From contig CAOLHI010000254.1 in NCBI GenBank assembly GCA_948474755.1, forward strand, positions 558,001 to 622,000: a stretch of DNA of 64,000 nt, read 5' to 3'. The number at the start of each line of letters is the position of its first letter. Positions within the stretch are counted from its first letter, which is position 1. The notes beneath the pieces are model-generated. The model saw only the letters and a list, made by a program, of their open reading frames with translations. It searched no databases and was not told where the DNA came from. Of this stretch, positions 50,001-54,606 are shown piece by piece. This DNA comes from Ctenosaura bakeri (Eukaryota; Chordata; Lepidosauria; Squamata; Iguanidae). A program made the position numbers and the translations under genes.

Positions 50001-51510
50001 AGTAGATACTAGCCATCTGCTGTCATCTAGTGGCAGATGAAACAACCAAATTAACAATTTAAAGACTTGTCCAAACAAAAGCCTGTGCCTTCCAGCAGAA
50101 AGCTTTCAGACTTGGGGATAAACAGGTCTCCCAAAGAAAGAAATTCTAGGGTCTAGTATAGCTACTGAGAAGGCCATCTGTTGTATCCCTGCAGAACAAT
50201 ACTCTCAGTGGGCTCAACTTGGAAAGGGAGTGCCACTAAAAAACTTAATACACAAACACGCTCATTTGGTCTTTAAGATAATGTGGTTTCATGTAATGTA
50301 GGGCATAACTAGCACTTTGAATTGTATCTTCAAACAAATTTGCAGCCAGTAGCCAGCTGTGTTCAGCAGTCTGTTGCAGCATTCTGTATCATCTGGTGAA
50401 GGTAGCCTCATATAGAGCAGTGATCACATTGAGATGGAACTGAGGCATGGGTTACCATGGCCATATTTGGTATGTTACAGAATTGGTGCAGTCTGTACAC
50501 CAACCTCACTATGAGGAAAACACCCCAGTCTCTGCTAAGATCTGAGAAGACAAAGTATAATTATGAAATTTATTCTGTTGTACACAGAGTTCGCAATATT
50601 TACCCATCCAAAACTGAAGCATGTTTAAATCTTGCTGCTCTGCTACCTAGCAGGTTGTGATGGTGGACAATTTGAGATGCTTCTGTTCTGTTGCATGCCA
50701 ATCATTTCAAATAATTTCTTAAAAATGAGATGTAAGTTTTAGAATGGGATGGGGAAACTTTAGCCCTCCAGATGTTTTGGATTTCAGTTCCCAGAAGCCC
50801 CAGCCAACATGCCACATTGAAAGGGATAGTGGAAGTTATAATCTAACATCTGGATGTCCAAAGGTTCCTCAACACTCTTGTGGGGCCAAAACAAGCAGTA
50901 ATATTGTGTTTTTCTAACATGCTGCTGGTGTTATTCTGTATGAATTTCTTTTTGAAAATTGTCATCCCAATCCTTTGGTGATTTTAAATAACAAATAGTT
51001 TTAACAATAAGATATGAGTTCATTACCTTCTTAAACATTTTTTCTTGCTGATTAATATGAATAGTGGCTGGCTATGCCAAATACCCAGTGGCCAGTTTCT
51101 TTTGCTGGGCAAATTTTTTAAAAACAAGGTAAGCTAGATGTATACTTTGAAGCTGCCTTAGAAGGCATGGGTAAAGCGATTATTTTCTTCTCTTTATTTT
51201 AGAAGAATGAAATAATGAACTAGGTAAATAACATACAAAATTTGAACACCCATTTCCATTCTAAGTGATGCTAACAATTGAACCGTTTCCAGAGTCCCGC
51301 TTTTAAACAGTTGAACTCTAATCTGCTGTTCTTATTAGCAAATCTCTGGCTTCTCTTTCTTAGTATCCTACTGAAGAAGATATGATTGAATGGGCAAAGA
51401 GAGAAAGTGAGAGAGAGGAGAAAGAGCGACTTGCAAGGTTAAAACAACAGGAACAAGAAGACTTAGAACTAGCAATTGCACTCAGTAAATCTGAGATTTC
51501 AGAAGCATGA
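6814..51510 (+). CDS. EPS15: EPS15 (epidermal growth factor receptor pathway substrate 15), 22 exons, 5' end missing
   Basis: Joined exons give 860 codons plus TGA with no internal stop, and all intron phases match. The protein is a clathrin-coated-pit adaptor acting at the plasma membrane. Domain order in window residues: C-terminal half of EH1 (1-45), EH2 (about 68-150), EH3 (199-290), coiled coil (about 312-475), DPF-rich AP-2-binding region (567-780, 13 DPF motifs), PALPPK Crk-SH3 ligand (739-744), and two ubiquitin-interacting motifs in the last 48 residues. It ends SKSEISEA exactly as mammalian EPS15. Conserved segments such as [25 protein letters not shown] and [18 protein letters not shown] separate it from the paralogue EPS15L1, which lacks the UIM tail. 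Human EPS15 is 896 residues; adding the roughly 58 missing residues makes this form slightly longer, mainly through a 40-residue linker after EH2. Exons 1 to about 3 are outside the window. Confidence 0.96.
7202..7207 (-). promoter_or_regulatory. Poly(A) signal of the intronic LTR
   Basis: AATAAA on the minus strand (TTTATT on plus) at the presumed end of R. Confidence 0.5.
7439..7445 (-). promoter_or_regulatory. TATA box of the intronic LTR
   Basis: TATAAAAAG on the minus strand, followed by a GC-richer stretch and, 235 bases on, AATAAA. Its orientation is antisense to EPS15. Confidence 0.5.
7862..9458. other. EPS15 intron, repeat remnant
   Basis: About 8280-8860 holds an old interspersed repeat with GAAAGCTTATGC and CAGACTAACACGGCTA motifs, a family common in reptile genomes whose class I cannot name safely. 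The rest (7862-8280 and 8870-9440) is AT-rich with no recognised gene. Confidence 0.45.
9459..9554 (+). CDS. EPS15: EPS15 exon b: end of EH1
   Basis: Thirty-two codons from [20 protein letters not shown] to PVPPPRF. Acceptor CTGTAG, donor GTAAGG, phase 0. Nearly identical to mammalian EPS15. Confidence 0.96.
9555..12064. other. EPS15 intron with a (TA)n run and a Tigger-like MITE
   Basis: AT-rich intron. A (TA)11 run lies near 9878-9899 and a Tigger/MER2-like element at 10825-11007 (separate entry). Pyrimidine tract CTTTCCCCCAG leads into the next exon. Nothing else recognised. Confidence 0.5.
10825..11007. mobile_element. Tigger/MER2-like MITE (pogo type)
   Basis: Ends CAGTGAGCCCTTGGCAT and GGATATGGAGGGCTAACTG are imperfect inverted repeats, flanked by TA at 10823-10824 and 11008-11009, the target expected for Tc1/mariner-pogo elements. 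Inside are GATACCAAAATTTGTGGATG and GGTTGGTTGCATCCATGAAT, the two half-sites characteristic of MER2/Tigger relatives. At 183 bp it carries no transposase. Confidence 0.7.
12065..12127 (+). CDS. EPS15: EPS15 exon c: EH1-EH2 linker
   Basis: Twenty-one codons, [20 protein letters not shown] then K. Acceptor CCCCCAG, donor GTAAGT. One residue shorter than the human exon as I recall it. WAVK is the start of the EH2 unit. Confidence 0.94.
12128..13087. other. EPS15 intron with a possible LINE remnant
   Basis: About 12240-12325 is a low-complexity AT run with repeated ATAGAATA and AGTCAAT units. About 12600-12960 is pyrimidine-rich and, across shifted frames, encodes [13 protein letters not shown], resembling the SLHWLPV segment of vertebrate LINE C-termini (L2/Rex-like). 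This is weak and could be chance. Confidence 0.35.
13088..13213 (+). CDS. EPS15: EPS15 exon d: EH2 first half
   Basis: Forty-two codons from [20 protein letters not shown] to KLPVDVLGR. Acceptor CAACCAG, donor GTAAGT, phase 0. Contains the [14 protein letters not shown] core of EH2 that helps form the NPF-binding pocket. Confidence 0.97.
13372..13413. repeat. GTT/GTAGTT simple repeat
   Basis: Runs of TTGTTGTAGTT units after the exon d donor. No other meaning seen. Confidence 0.5.
13674..13883. mobile_element. Second Tigger-like MITE remnant
   Basis: GGGGGTTCTGTTCCAAGAAC near the left and GGAGAGCCCACTGTAC at the right resemble the ends of Tigger-type elements. Internal TACTGGAATTTGGAAATGC matches the usual half-site loosely. 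More diverged than the copy at 10825. Confidence 0.4.
13911..15560 (-). mobile_element. L2-like LINE, 3' part, minus strand
   Basis: On the minus strand, pieces of a non-LTR reverse transcriptase appear in order: [84 protein letters not shown], then [11 protein letters not shown] (14932-14943 for YADG). Frames shift between blocks. The 3' end is at about 13911-13940, with TAAA/AAAC-type repeats. The catalytic box YADD is changed to YADG. The 5' end is truncated, as is usual for LINEs. It belongs to the L2/CR1 group by these motifs; the subfamily is not assigned. Confidence 0.8.
15561..17044. other. EPS15 intron, mostly unassigned
   Basis: About 15720-15880 (CTTGACTTATCCATGGGTCA, CTGCCCTCAACTGATACAT) looks like a recurrent reptile repeat of unknown class. 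The stretch 15880-16860 is AT-rich with no recognised element. Confidence 0.35.
17045..17104 (+). CDS. EPS15: EPS15 exon e: EH2 EF-hand
   Basis: Twenty codons, [20 protein letters not shown]. Acceptor TTTGGTTAG, donor GTAAGT. The loop [12 protein letters not shown] is a canonical calcium-binding EF-hand, as in mammalian EH2. Confidence 0.97.
17105..18399. other. EPS15 intron with antisense ACA-SINE fragment
   Basis: Holds an antisense SINE fragment at 18011-18190 (separate entry). Otherwise AT-rich with no recognised feature before the acceptor TTATTTAG. Confidence 0.45.
18011..18190 (-). mobile_element. ACA-SINE fragment, antisense
   Basis: Starts with (TTG)n, the complement of the ACA tail, then ACGCCTTCAAGTAGTTTCTG and AAGGTCACTCAGTGGGTTTC, the complement of the SINE body. 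The tRNA-like head is missing or scrambled. Confidence 0.6.
18400..18600 (+). CDS. EPS15: EPS15 exon f: end of EH2 plus EPS15L1-like linker
   Basis: Sixty-seven codons. The first part, [20 protein letters not shown]...SKRK, is standard EPS15. The following 40 residues ([20 protein letters not shown] and on to APLTQ) are not in the canonical human EPS15, which runs from KRK almost directly into WVVSP, but they resemble the PGAVPVLP...KDSL linker of the paralogue EPS15L1. The donor GTACAT at 18601 is weak but keeps phase 0. An internal donor-like AAAAG|GTGTCA at 18489/18490 would end the exon after KRK but would break the frame with the next acceptor. Confidence 0.88.
18685..18830 (+). CDS. EPS15: EPS15 exon g: EH3 first half
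   Basis: Forty-eight codons plus two bases, [20 protein letters not shown] then [14 protein letters not shown] to LLAHIW. The loop [12 protein letters not shown] is a good EF-hand. Acceptor TTTCCATAG, donor GTAAGT; the Trp codon is split across the intron. Confidence 0.97.
18983..19178 (+). mobile_element. ACA-SINE (tRNA-derived), near full length
   Basis: Begins GGAGGGCCAGTGTGGTATAG with a tRNA-like A box (TGGTATAGTGG), has a B-box-like GGATTCAATTCC at 19037-19048, a central GTGACCTTGAGTGCGTCA, and ends in AACTTGAAAGCACACAACAA. The ACA-rich end is the hallmark of squamate ACA-SINEs. A transposed copy with no gene function. Confidence 0.8.
19540..19625 (-). mobile_element. LINE 3'-end fragment, antisense, with (ATA)n
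   Basis: ATAATAATAA run then TTATTTATATCCCGCCTCTC and GATTGAGGCGGTACTACAAC. The same 3' end recurs at 57205 and in the tail of the SINE at 56973. Confidence 0.6.
20004..20041. repeat. (CA)19 microsatellite
   Basis: Uninterrupted CA dinucleotide run. Confidence 0.95.
21084..21240 (+). CDS. EPS15: EPS15 exon h: EH3 second half
   Basis: One base completing Trp, then 52 codons from [20 protein letters not shown] to [11 protein letters not shown]. The second EF-hand loop ([12 protein letters not shown]) lacks a Gly/Asp pattern for calcium, as in mammals. Acceptor CTTACAG, donor GTGACA. Confidence 0.97.
22578..22715. mobile_element. Palindromic hAT-like MITE remnant
   Basis: CAGGTGTGGGAATCCTGTGG at left and AGGATTGAATGATTCCCGTC at right, with TTGGACTGCAGCTCCCATCA answered by GAATTGCAGTTCAACAATAT. 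The two halves are imperfect reverse complements, typical of a MITE abundant in lizards. Confidence 0.6.
23113..23178. repeat. 33-bp tandem duplication
   Basis: Two copies of an AAATCA.TAAAAGTTTGTTACC unit, period 33, with one base different. Non-coding. Confidence 0.85.
23500..23585 (+). CDS. EPS15: EPS15 exon i: EH3 to coiled-coil linker
   Basis: Twenty-eight codons plus [22 protein letters not shown] then SNEIVDLQ. Acceptor ATCTTGCAG, donor GTAAGA. The Arg codon (AG|G) is split. The coiled coil begins near IKELDTL. Confidence 0.96.
24014..24151. repeat. 69-bp tandem duplication
   Basis: Two copies beginning AAGCTCTGGTCA.GATGCTAT with period 69 and six or so differences. Because 69 is a multiple of three, one frame stays open across both copies, but there is no splice or homology support for coding. 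Confidence 0.85.
26035..26258 (+). mobile_element. 5S rRNA-derived SINE with an ACA-SINE-like tail
   Basis: GGATCCCATCTGATCTTGGA TGCTAAGCAG and GGTTAATACATGGAAGAGAA then ACTGCCAAGGAATAGGAGGTG follow the 5S rRNA gene from CCGATCTCGTCTGATC to its end, including the A box (TGCTAAGCAG) and C box regions. It is diverged and fused to a tail GGGTCACCACAAGTTGACAG and ACTTGAAGGCACACA. 5S-derived SINEs are known in squamates. It is not a functional 5S gene: about 20% differs and the 5' end is missing. Confidence 0.75.
28940..29075 (+). mobile_element. SINE 3' part with ACA tail
   Basis: CTTGAGTTTGAAAGGTCTGA, then TTCATAGGATCACCATAAGT and GCACATAACAACAA. The body differs from the ACA-SINE at 18983 and only the tail is shared, so it is a related but distinct subfamily or a truncated copy. 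Confidence 0.55.
29190..29708 (-). mobile_element. CR1 LINE 3' end, minus strand
   Basis: One minus-strand frame of 179 codons starts [20 protein letters not shown] and contains [40 protein letters not shown] and [13 protein letters not shown], the conserved C-terminus of CR1 ORF2. The 3' end at 29203-29225 carries the ATTCTATGATTCT repeat typical of CR1. The same segment occurs as a separate copy at 58795-59308. Confidence 0.9.
30992..31064 (+). CDS. EPS15: EPS15 exon j: coiled coil start
   Basis: One base completing Arg, then 24 codons [20 protein letters not shown] then SEVQ. Acceptor TCATCTAG, donor GTAATT. Charged heptad pattern; IIRRRSEV replaces the human IKQRTSEV. Confidence 0.95.
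31065..33840. other. EPS15 intron, little recognised
   Basis: AT-rich. About 32230-32400 (TGTGGGCCACATGCACTCTC) may be a decayed hAT-like repeat. A poly-T run lies at 32661-32676. Otherwise nothing seen before the acceptor AAAATCAG. Confidence 0.4.
33841..34002 (+). CDS. EPS15: EPS15 exon k: coiled coil
   Basis: Fifty-four codons from [20 protein letters not shown] to QCAEEADL, all heptad-like and without Pro or Gly breaks except one Gly. Acceptor AAATCAG, donor GTATGC. Confidence 0.96.
34003..34568. other. EPS15 intron almost filled by an antisense ACA-SINE
   Basis: The SINE at 34141-34380 takes most of it; the flanks show nothing further. Confidence 0.5.
34141..34380 (-). mobile_element. 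ACA-SINE, near full length, antisense
   Basis: Reads from GTTGTGTGCCTTCAGATCAT through CCCAGGGTCACACAGTGGGC and TTTCAAACCCTGGTCTCCAG (complement of the B box) to AGACTACACTGGTTCTCC, the complement of the tRNA-like head. Longer than the 18983 copy because it keeps the central AAATCCTGCC..CCTCTGAG part. Confidence 0.8.
34569..34766 (+). CDS. EPS15: EPS15 exon l: coiled coil
   Basis: Sixty-six codons from [20 protein letters not shown] to [13 protein letters not shown], including the conserved [14 protein letters not shown]. Acceptor CTCTGCAG, donor GTAAGG. Confidence 0.97.
35294..35325 (-). mobile_element. CR1 3'-end scrap, antisense
   Basis: GAATCATAGAATCATAGAGC then TGAAAGAGAC, the complement of the CR1 3' terminus, truncated after about 32 bases. 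Confidence 0.5.
35395..35490 (+). mobile_element. Sauria-type SINE 3' tail
   Basis: GATTATGAGGATTAAAAGTG, TGTAAACCATCCTGAGCTCG and AAGGAAAGGCGAAATAAAA match the BovB-like tail of Sauria SINEs. The tRNA head is missing. Confidence 0.5.
35911..35964. repeat. (TTGCT)n pentanucleotide repeat
   Basis: About ten TTGCT units, shading into TTGC tetramers at the end. Likely polymorphic. Confidence 0.9.
36364..36561 (+). CDS. EPS15: EPS15 exon m: end of coiled coil and Ser/Asn-rich linker
   Basis: Sixty-six codons from [20 protein letters not shown] to [11 protein letters not shown]. The [15 protein letters not shown] part matches mammalian SSSETANLNEHVEGQ. Acceptor TCTTCGCAG, donor GTAAGT. Confidence 0.95.
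36562..37733. other. EPS15 intron, nothing recognised
   Basis: AT-rich with no clear repeat or gene. Pyrimidine tract TTTTTTTTCCCCC precedes the next acceptor. Confidence 0.4.
37734..37814 (+). CDS. EPS15: EPS15 exon n: poorly conserved linker, donor uncertain
   Basis: Twenty-seven codons, [20 protein letters not shown] then PPDVTKK, matching the human ARSSPE...VTEK exon. The end is placed at AAAAAA|GTGGGT because it keeps phase 0 with the next exon and has G at donor position 5. The human exon continues for about a dozen more residues (as far as ...SKE), and here the same frame continues with [13 protein letters not shown] but reaches no GT where a donor is expected (CAAAGAGATTGA). So the donor may have moved upstream. 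Acceptor CCAAAG is weak at -3 but has a strong pyrimidine tract. Confidence 0.72.
37815..38577. other. EPS15 intron with antisense ACA-SINE
   Basis: The SINE occupies 38211-38447. The rest shows nothing further. Confidence 0.5.
38211..38447 (-). mobile_element. ACA-SINE, near full length, antisense
   Basis: TTGTTGTATTCCTTCAAGTC, TTACAGCAACCCCTAAGATG, CAAAACCTGGTCTCCAGAGT and ACATCACGCTGGCTCTC are the complement of the SINE from tail to head. Confidence 0.78.
38578..38668 (+). CDS. EPS15: EPS15 exon o: first DPF motifs
   Basis: Thirty codons plus one base, [20 protein letters not shown] then [10 protein letters not shown]. Two DPF motifs for AP-2 appendage binding. Acceptor CTCCTAG, donor GTAAGC. 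Confidence 0.95.
38669..40766. other. EPS15 intron, mostly unassigned
   Basis: About 39340-39425 (ACAACTCCCATCATCC..GTAATGGAATTTGTAATCC) is a hAT-like MITE remnant. The rest is AT-rich without recognised features. Confidence 0.4.
40767..40802 (+). CDS. EPS15: EPS15 exon p: 36-base microexon, DPF motifs
   Basis: Completes Ser, then [11 protein letters not shown] plus the first base of Asp. Acceptor AAAACAG, donor GTGAGT. Both phases (2 bases in, 1 out) fit the neighbours exactly. Confidence 0.94.
40803..41878. other. EPS15 intron, nothing recognised
   Basis: No repeat or gene recognised; a pyrimidine-rich stretch lies at 41230-41460. Confidence 0.4.
41879..42009 (+). CDS. EPS15: EPS15 exon q: DPF cluster
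   Basis: Completes Asp, then 43 codons [20 protein letters not shown] to [10 protein letters not shown]. Five DPF motifs counting the junction one. Acceptor TCTTAAAG, donor GTAAGT. Confidence 0.96.
42010..43130. other. EPS15 intron, nothing recognised
   Basis: AT-rich with a T-run into the acceptor TTTTTTTAAG. No repeat recognised. Confidence 0.4.
43131..43200 (+). CDS. EPS15: EPS15 exon r: DPF region
   Basis: Twenty-three codons plus [21 protein letters not shown] then SDP. Acceptor TTTTTTTAAG, donor GTAGGG. One DPF motif. Confidence 0.94.
43457..43545. repeat. 47-bp tandem duplication carrying an acceptor-like motif
   Basis: GATATAATATTGTCC, a T-run and TTAGCCATGGTTAATCCT occur twice with period 47. 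Each copy contains a pyrimidine tract followed by AG. No coding sequence follows either. Confidence 0.85.
44120..44880 (+). mobile_element. Possible LTR-type element, GC-rich block
   Basis: Base composition is clearly GC-richer than the intron around it. CAGTAAATAATAAATTGCCC (a poly(A) signal) is followed by GTGTGATCTCTTCATTTGGG and GTGTGGGCAGCA, a layout like the R-U5 end of an LTR. No clean ends or target duplication were found, so this stays tentative. A 15-bp unit GAAGAAGGAGGGCATATTT is duplicated near 44605-44640. Confidence 0.3.
46178..46254 (+). CDS. EPS15: EPS15 exon s: DPF and FADFS segment
   Basis: Completes Ala, then 25 codons [20 protein letters not shown] then STLSK. Acceptor TATTTTAG, donor GTAATT. 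Very close to mammalian sequence. Confidence 0.97.
46255..47976. other. EPS15 intron with SINE tail
   Basis: ACA-SINE 3' part at 46490-46575 (separate entry). Otherwise no recognised feature. Confidence 0.45.
46490..46575 (+). mobile_element. ACA-SINE 3' part
   Basis: CCCTGATAGGTTTGCCTTAA, GTCACCATAAGTCACAAACA and CTTGAAGGCACACATCAACA. The 5' half is missing. Confidence 0.65.
47977..48145 (+). CDS. EPS15: EPS15 exon t: [11 protein letters not shown] and Crk-SH3 ligand
   Basis: Fifty-six codons plus [21 protein letters not shown] and [18 protein letters not shown] are conserved; PALPPK is the known Crk SH3-binding motif of EPS15. Human NNEDPFRS is [10 protein letters not shown] here, so this DPF is lost. 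Acceptor CTTTTAAG, donor GTAAGA. Confidence 0.96.
48146..48604. other. EPS15 intron, nothing recognised
   Basis: Short AT-rich intron; GTTTTTTGGGGTTTTTTTTG run near 48472. No repeat or gene seen. Confidence 0.5.
48605..48771 (+). CDS. EPS15: EPS15 exon u: last DPF motifs
   Basis: Completes Gly, then 55 codons [20 protein letters not shown] to [15 protein letters not shown] at NDPFQ and ADPFAP; human PDPFKLND is SDSFKLND here, so one more DPF is lost. Acceptor TGATGTAG has a poor pyrimidine tract; donor GTAAGT. Confidence 0.95.
49990..50460 (-). mobile_element. L2-like LINE 3' remnant, antisense
   Basis: GCTACTGAGAAGGCCATCTG, GCACTTTGAATTGTATCTTC AAACAAATTTGCAGCCAGTA and GCATTCTGTATCATCTGGTG parallel the antisense L2 sequence at 14200-14510, in the same order. 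Confidence 0.6.
50745..50880. mobile_element. Palindromic hAT-like MITE remnant
   Basis: GGGGAAACTTTAGCCCTCCA GATGTTTTGG answered by CATCTGGATGTCCAAAGGTT CCTCAACACTC; the halves are imperfect reverse complements. Confidence 0.6.
51364..51510 (+). CDS. EPS15: EPS15 last coding exon v: two UIMs and stop
   Basis: Forty-eight codons and TGA (51508-51510). [20 protein letters not shown] is UIM1 and [20 protein letters not shown] is UIM2 with the A-L-S core that binds ubiquitin Ile44. Acceptor TTTCTTAG. The exon runs on into the 3' UTR. Confidence 0.98.
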   Translation, partial: YPTEEDMIEWAKRESEREEKERLARLKQQEQEDLELAIALSKSEISEA

Positions 51511-52416
51511 AAATTGCCTCAACCATTTATCCTTTTCCCTGGATAACTAAGCTATATGGAAAGTTAATCAGAAGATACATACAAACAGGGAAGTACAAAA
51601 GGCTTTAAATTCCTGCAAATGTGATTTTTGAGTAACTTCTTTGCAATCTGTTTTTCATGTTCACTGATCTCATCTGACTACTCTTTAATATAATATGCTT
51701 CCATTTCTGTTTATCTTGGAAATACTTTTTACTATAAACATCACACCAAAGTAGCTTCTTTTAACAGAAAAAGATAGCTCTGTACTTAAAATTGAGAGCA
51801 AGGAGCCACAGCAATCTGTTCTTGTTATGTTTCAAAGGGCAATTACATCTCATTCCTAATACCATGGCATTCATATGTAAGACTGAAAAAAGTGCAGGGG
51901 TGTGTAAGTAATGAAGACACTGTGTAGCCATGGTCTATGCAGATAGCTAGGTCATGTGTTACTTATATTTCTTTAAAAAAAAATACATTATAAGTGTTGT
52001 GACAAGTCTTGATTACCTGTTTCTTCAGAAAGGCCACTTTTGCCAGTTCCTATAGTACTGAATTATTTTAGTTCATCCTGATGACGTTCGACATGTTAAC
52101 CTGAAACACATTCATCTGAAAGCAAAGCTGGCCATGTAGTTAACCAGACTGTAGCTATATATGTACATGCATACACACACACCCCTGACTGGCTTGGAAA
52201 TATTCAGGTAACCAAGCACTGCTGTGATAATCTTGATTCTGCGATGTTCACATCTAGTTATCATAGATATTAAAACCTATTGTATGTTTTACAGAAATAA
52301 TTGCAGTTGTTACTGGACAATTGTTACTGGTGTGCTTTTGTGCCTATTGTTTTCCTTTAATAATGGTTCTGCTGCTAGGCTCAATAACTAATAAGAATGT
52401 CTTAGGTTCCATATGC

Positions 52417-52422
52417 AATAAA
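52417..52422 (+). promoter_or_regulatory. EPS15: EPS15 proximal poly(A) signal
   Basis: AATAAA about 900 bases after the stop, followed by ATTGTCTG and T-rich sequence. Confidence 0.65.
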
Positions 52423-52811
52423 CATTGTCTGAAACTTTTAACTGCCAATTTGCCTGTCTATCAGGTTTTTTAAAATAGAAATTCAGGACTTTTCCTGGAA
52501 GATCAGTGAAATTAAGAGTGTTTGGCCAAACTTACTGATAGAATTTATGATGCCCCACTGCTAATTGAGCCAGTTTCTTCTGTAGAATATGCAACTAAAC
52601 TGGCAGATAGACAGCTGAGTTGGAAATGGTGTAGGAAGCATACTGCATAAAGACATAGTTGACAACAGTCAGTTGCTGTTATGTATAATTTATTGAATGC
52701 CAACTGAGAGTTGCACCTTAAACTGAAATACCCTTTTATGGTCACTGAGTCAAAGTAAGACTAAATATTAATGAAAGTAACTTATTTCCAATTCTATGAG
52801 TGAGAATTGTG

Positions 52812-52925
52812 TGGTTCTCCAGATGATGTAGTGCAAATCCCTGCAGCCCAACGCAGCACCACCTATGGTGAGGAATCCTGGGAGTTACAGTCTACCAGCA
52901 TCTGGAGTACTGCATGATTCCCAAT
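52812..52925. mobile_element. Palindromic hAT-like MITE remnant in the 3' UTR
   Basis: GGTTCTCCAGATGATGTAGT opposed by CATCTGGAGTACTGCATGAT TCCCAATCC, an imperfect palindrome of the same family as 50745. Confidence 0.55.
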
Positions 52926-53538
52926 CCTGGCCTAATCTGTGTAAAATGTTTATTCCAAGTTATTCTTTTTCCATCTTCAGTTCACTCACAGTTAGGCTAT
53001 AATTTTAAATACTGTTAGGCTTTTTCCAAAACCTGTGGTATTTGTGCCTGAAATAGTTTTTAAATGCTTTTTTTTTTCTTATGCCACAAGGGAATGCATA
53101 GTCACCACTGTCAGGCTGAATTCTTTCCAGTTACCTGTGGATGCTGCTGGAAGAGTCTTTTGAAGAAAGTAATTTTCCCTTTAAATTTTCTGAGAACTTT
53201 TTTGAGACTTCTTCCAAGAGGCTTTTTCTCTTGCACTGAGAAGTGAGCATTTGAAAACACCTAATCAGAAAAATAACCTAGTAAAACCTCTTGCAAGTAT
53301 TAATATCCATAATTTACACAAAGTTTGTAATAACATTAATCGTGCATATTGTATGTTTAACTGGATTACATAGATTTCTTACTTTTTTGTTAAGGTATAC
53401 TCGGTGGACCAATACAATATCTGTGTATATATAATATATATATTCAAGGTTTCTTGTATAGGATTGAAAGTTCTGAGTCACTTGATGTTACATTTCATGT
53501 TACTGACTGATCACAGAACTTTTACTCGAAGGCTTCCA

Positions 53539-53544
53539 AATAAA
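53539..53544 (+). promoter_or_regulatory. EPS15: Candidate distal poly(A) signal 1
   Basis: AATAAA followed by a CTGTGTCAGC GT-containing stretch. Confidence 0.4.
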
Positions 53545-53673
53545 CCACTGCTGTGTCAGCTTCCATGGCATTACTGTTAAAATTTTAAATGGCTTTTAAG
53601 AACTTGTTCAGGTGGGATTAGCCTGTATTTATAGACCTTTGTTTAAAAATTCTAAAAATAGCCTGTAATTATG

Positions 53674-53679
53674 AATAAA
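53674..53679 (+). promoter_or_regulatory. EPS15: Candidate distal poly(A) signal 2
   Basis: AATAAAA with T/G-rich sequence after it. Confidence 0.4.
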
Positions 53680-53695
53680 ACAGTTTAAGTATATA

Positions 53696-54304
53696 AGATG
53701 AGTCTACATTTCCTTTCCCCCCTCTCATTCGCAATAAGGAGAAAAATGCTTTGGGAAACATACAGATGTGCATTATGATAGCTTTGATTCAGGGCTGAAA
53801 TTTTTTGTGTCAGACGTAACACTCAAATATGCACCTTGAGAAGCAGATCAACAATAATGTTGCTTTAAAGACTTGTAGCCCACCACATTCCATGGGCTCT
53901 AGGTGAGTATGGCTTTAATAAAAAATGCAAATTAAGAAATACACCCCTATCACAAAGTTCTTCCTGAAATAGCACATGGAAACAGTAAAAATATCAAAAA
54001 TGCTGCATTTAAAATTTATTTAATTTATATTCTCTCTTTCTCTTGACATGAGACCCAAGCAGCTCACAACATTTAAAGTTAGCATATCTAACCAATTTAA
54101 CTTTTAGTACCTTCTGATATTCCATCATTTGTGTTTTAAGTATTCTGTAGCTGGTCTGGATCTTCTTGTGATTCATCTGAATTGTACACTATTAATGTTT
54201 GTCCTCATAAATACATTAAGTACAAATGTGTCAGATTTTGAACTCACAAATACACTGTGTTACAAATTAGAACTGCTTGTCATAGTGGTATGAATTGTTT
54301 AAGC
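53696..54304. other. Intergenic, repeat scraps
   Basis: About 53865-53940 carries TTTAAAGACTTGTAGCCCAC, an antisense scrap of the GAAAGCTTATGC repeat family. About 54003-54085 (TTTATTTAATTTATATTCTC, AGACCCAAGCAGCTCACAAC) is an antisense LINE 3' end of L2 type. Confidence 0.4.
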
Positions 54305-54598
54305 CAGTGTTTTCTAACCATTTCTTTACCAGAGGTAAATATAATTCGTTGCCAGGGACCCCCAAGATGTAACTCAAGATTTAAATATTTAAATTTAGAT
54401 TTAAATAGTCAATTAATTAATTGACTTACATTAAGTAATTAATTAAAGGCTTCTGGAGACTAGGATTCAAATCTCCACTTGGACACTTGGTGACCTCAGG
54501 CAAGTCCCTATTGTTGCTGCTGCAGCTGTTTGTCTTCAGCAGCAGAGCTTCGTAGATCTGCTGTGAGGGCTCCACAGACTCCAGGTTAAGAACCACTG
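54305..54598. mobile_element. hAT-like MITE with 8-bp target duplication, carrying a SINE scrap
   Basis: Ends CAGTGTTTTCTAACC and GGTTAAGAACCACTG are inverted repeats of the hAT/Charlie type. Flanks GTTTAAGC (54297-54304) and GTTTAAAG (54599-54606) form an imperfect 8-bp duplication, the hAT length. Inside, 54450-54515 (GGATTCAAATCTCCACTTGG, GGTGACCTCAGGCAAGTCC) is a tRNA-SINE piece. Confidence 0.75.
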
Positions 54599-54606
54599 GT
54601 TTAAAG

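Larger units (their letters stand above)
48772..51363. other. Last EPS15 intron with L2 and MITE remnants
   Basis: Antisense L2-like fragment (49990-50460) and a MITE remnant (50745-50880) are listed separately. Other parts are unassigned. Confidence 0.45.
51511..53695 (+). other. EPS15: EPS15 3' UTR (end uncertain)
   Basis: AT-rich sequence directly after the stop with no splice or coding signal. Poly(A) signals at 52417, 53539 and 53674 give possible ends near 52440, 53560 or 53695. A MITE remnant at 52812-52925 lies between the first and second, so the short form is the safer ancestral end. Confidence 0.6.
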
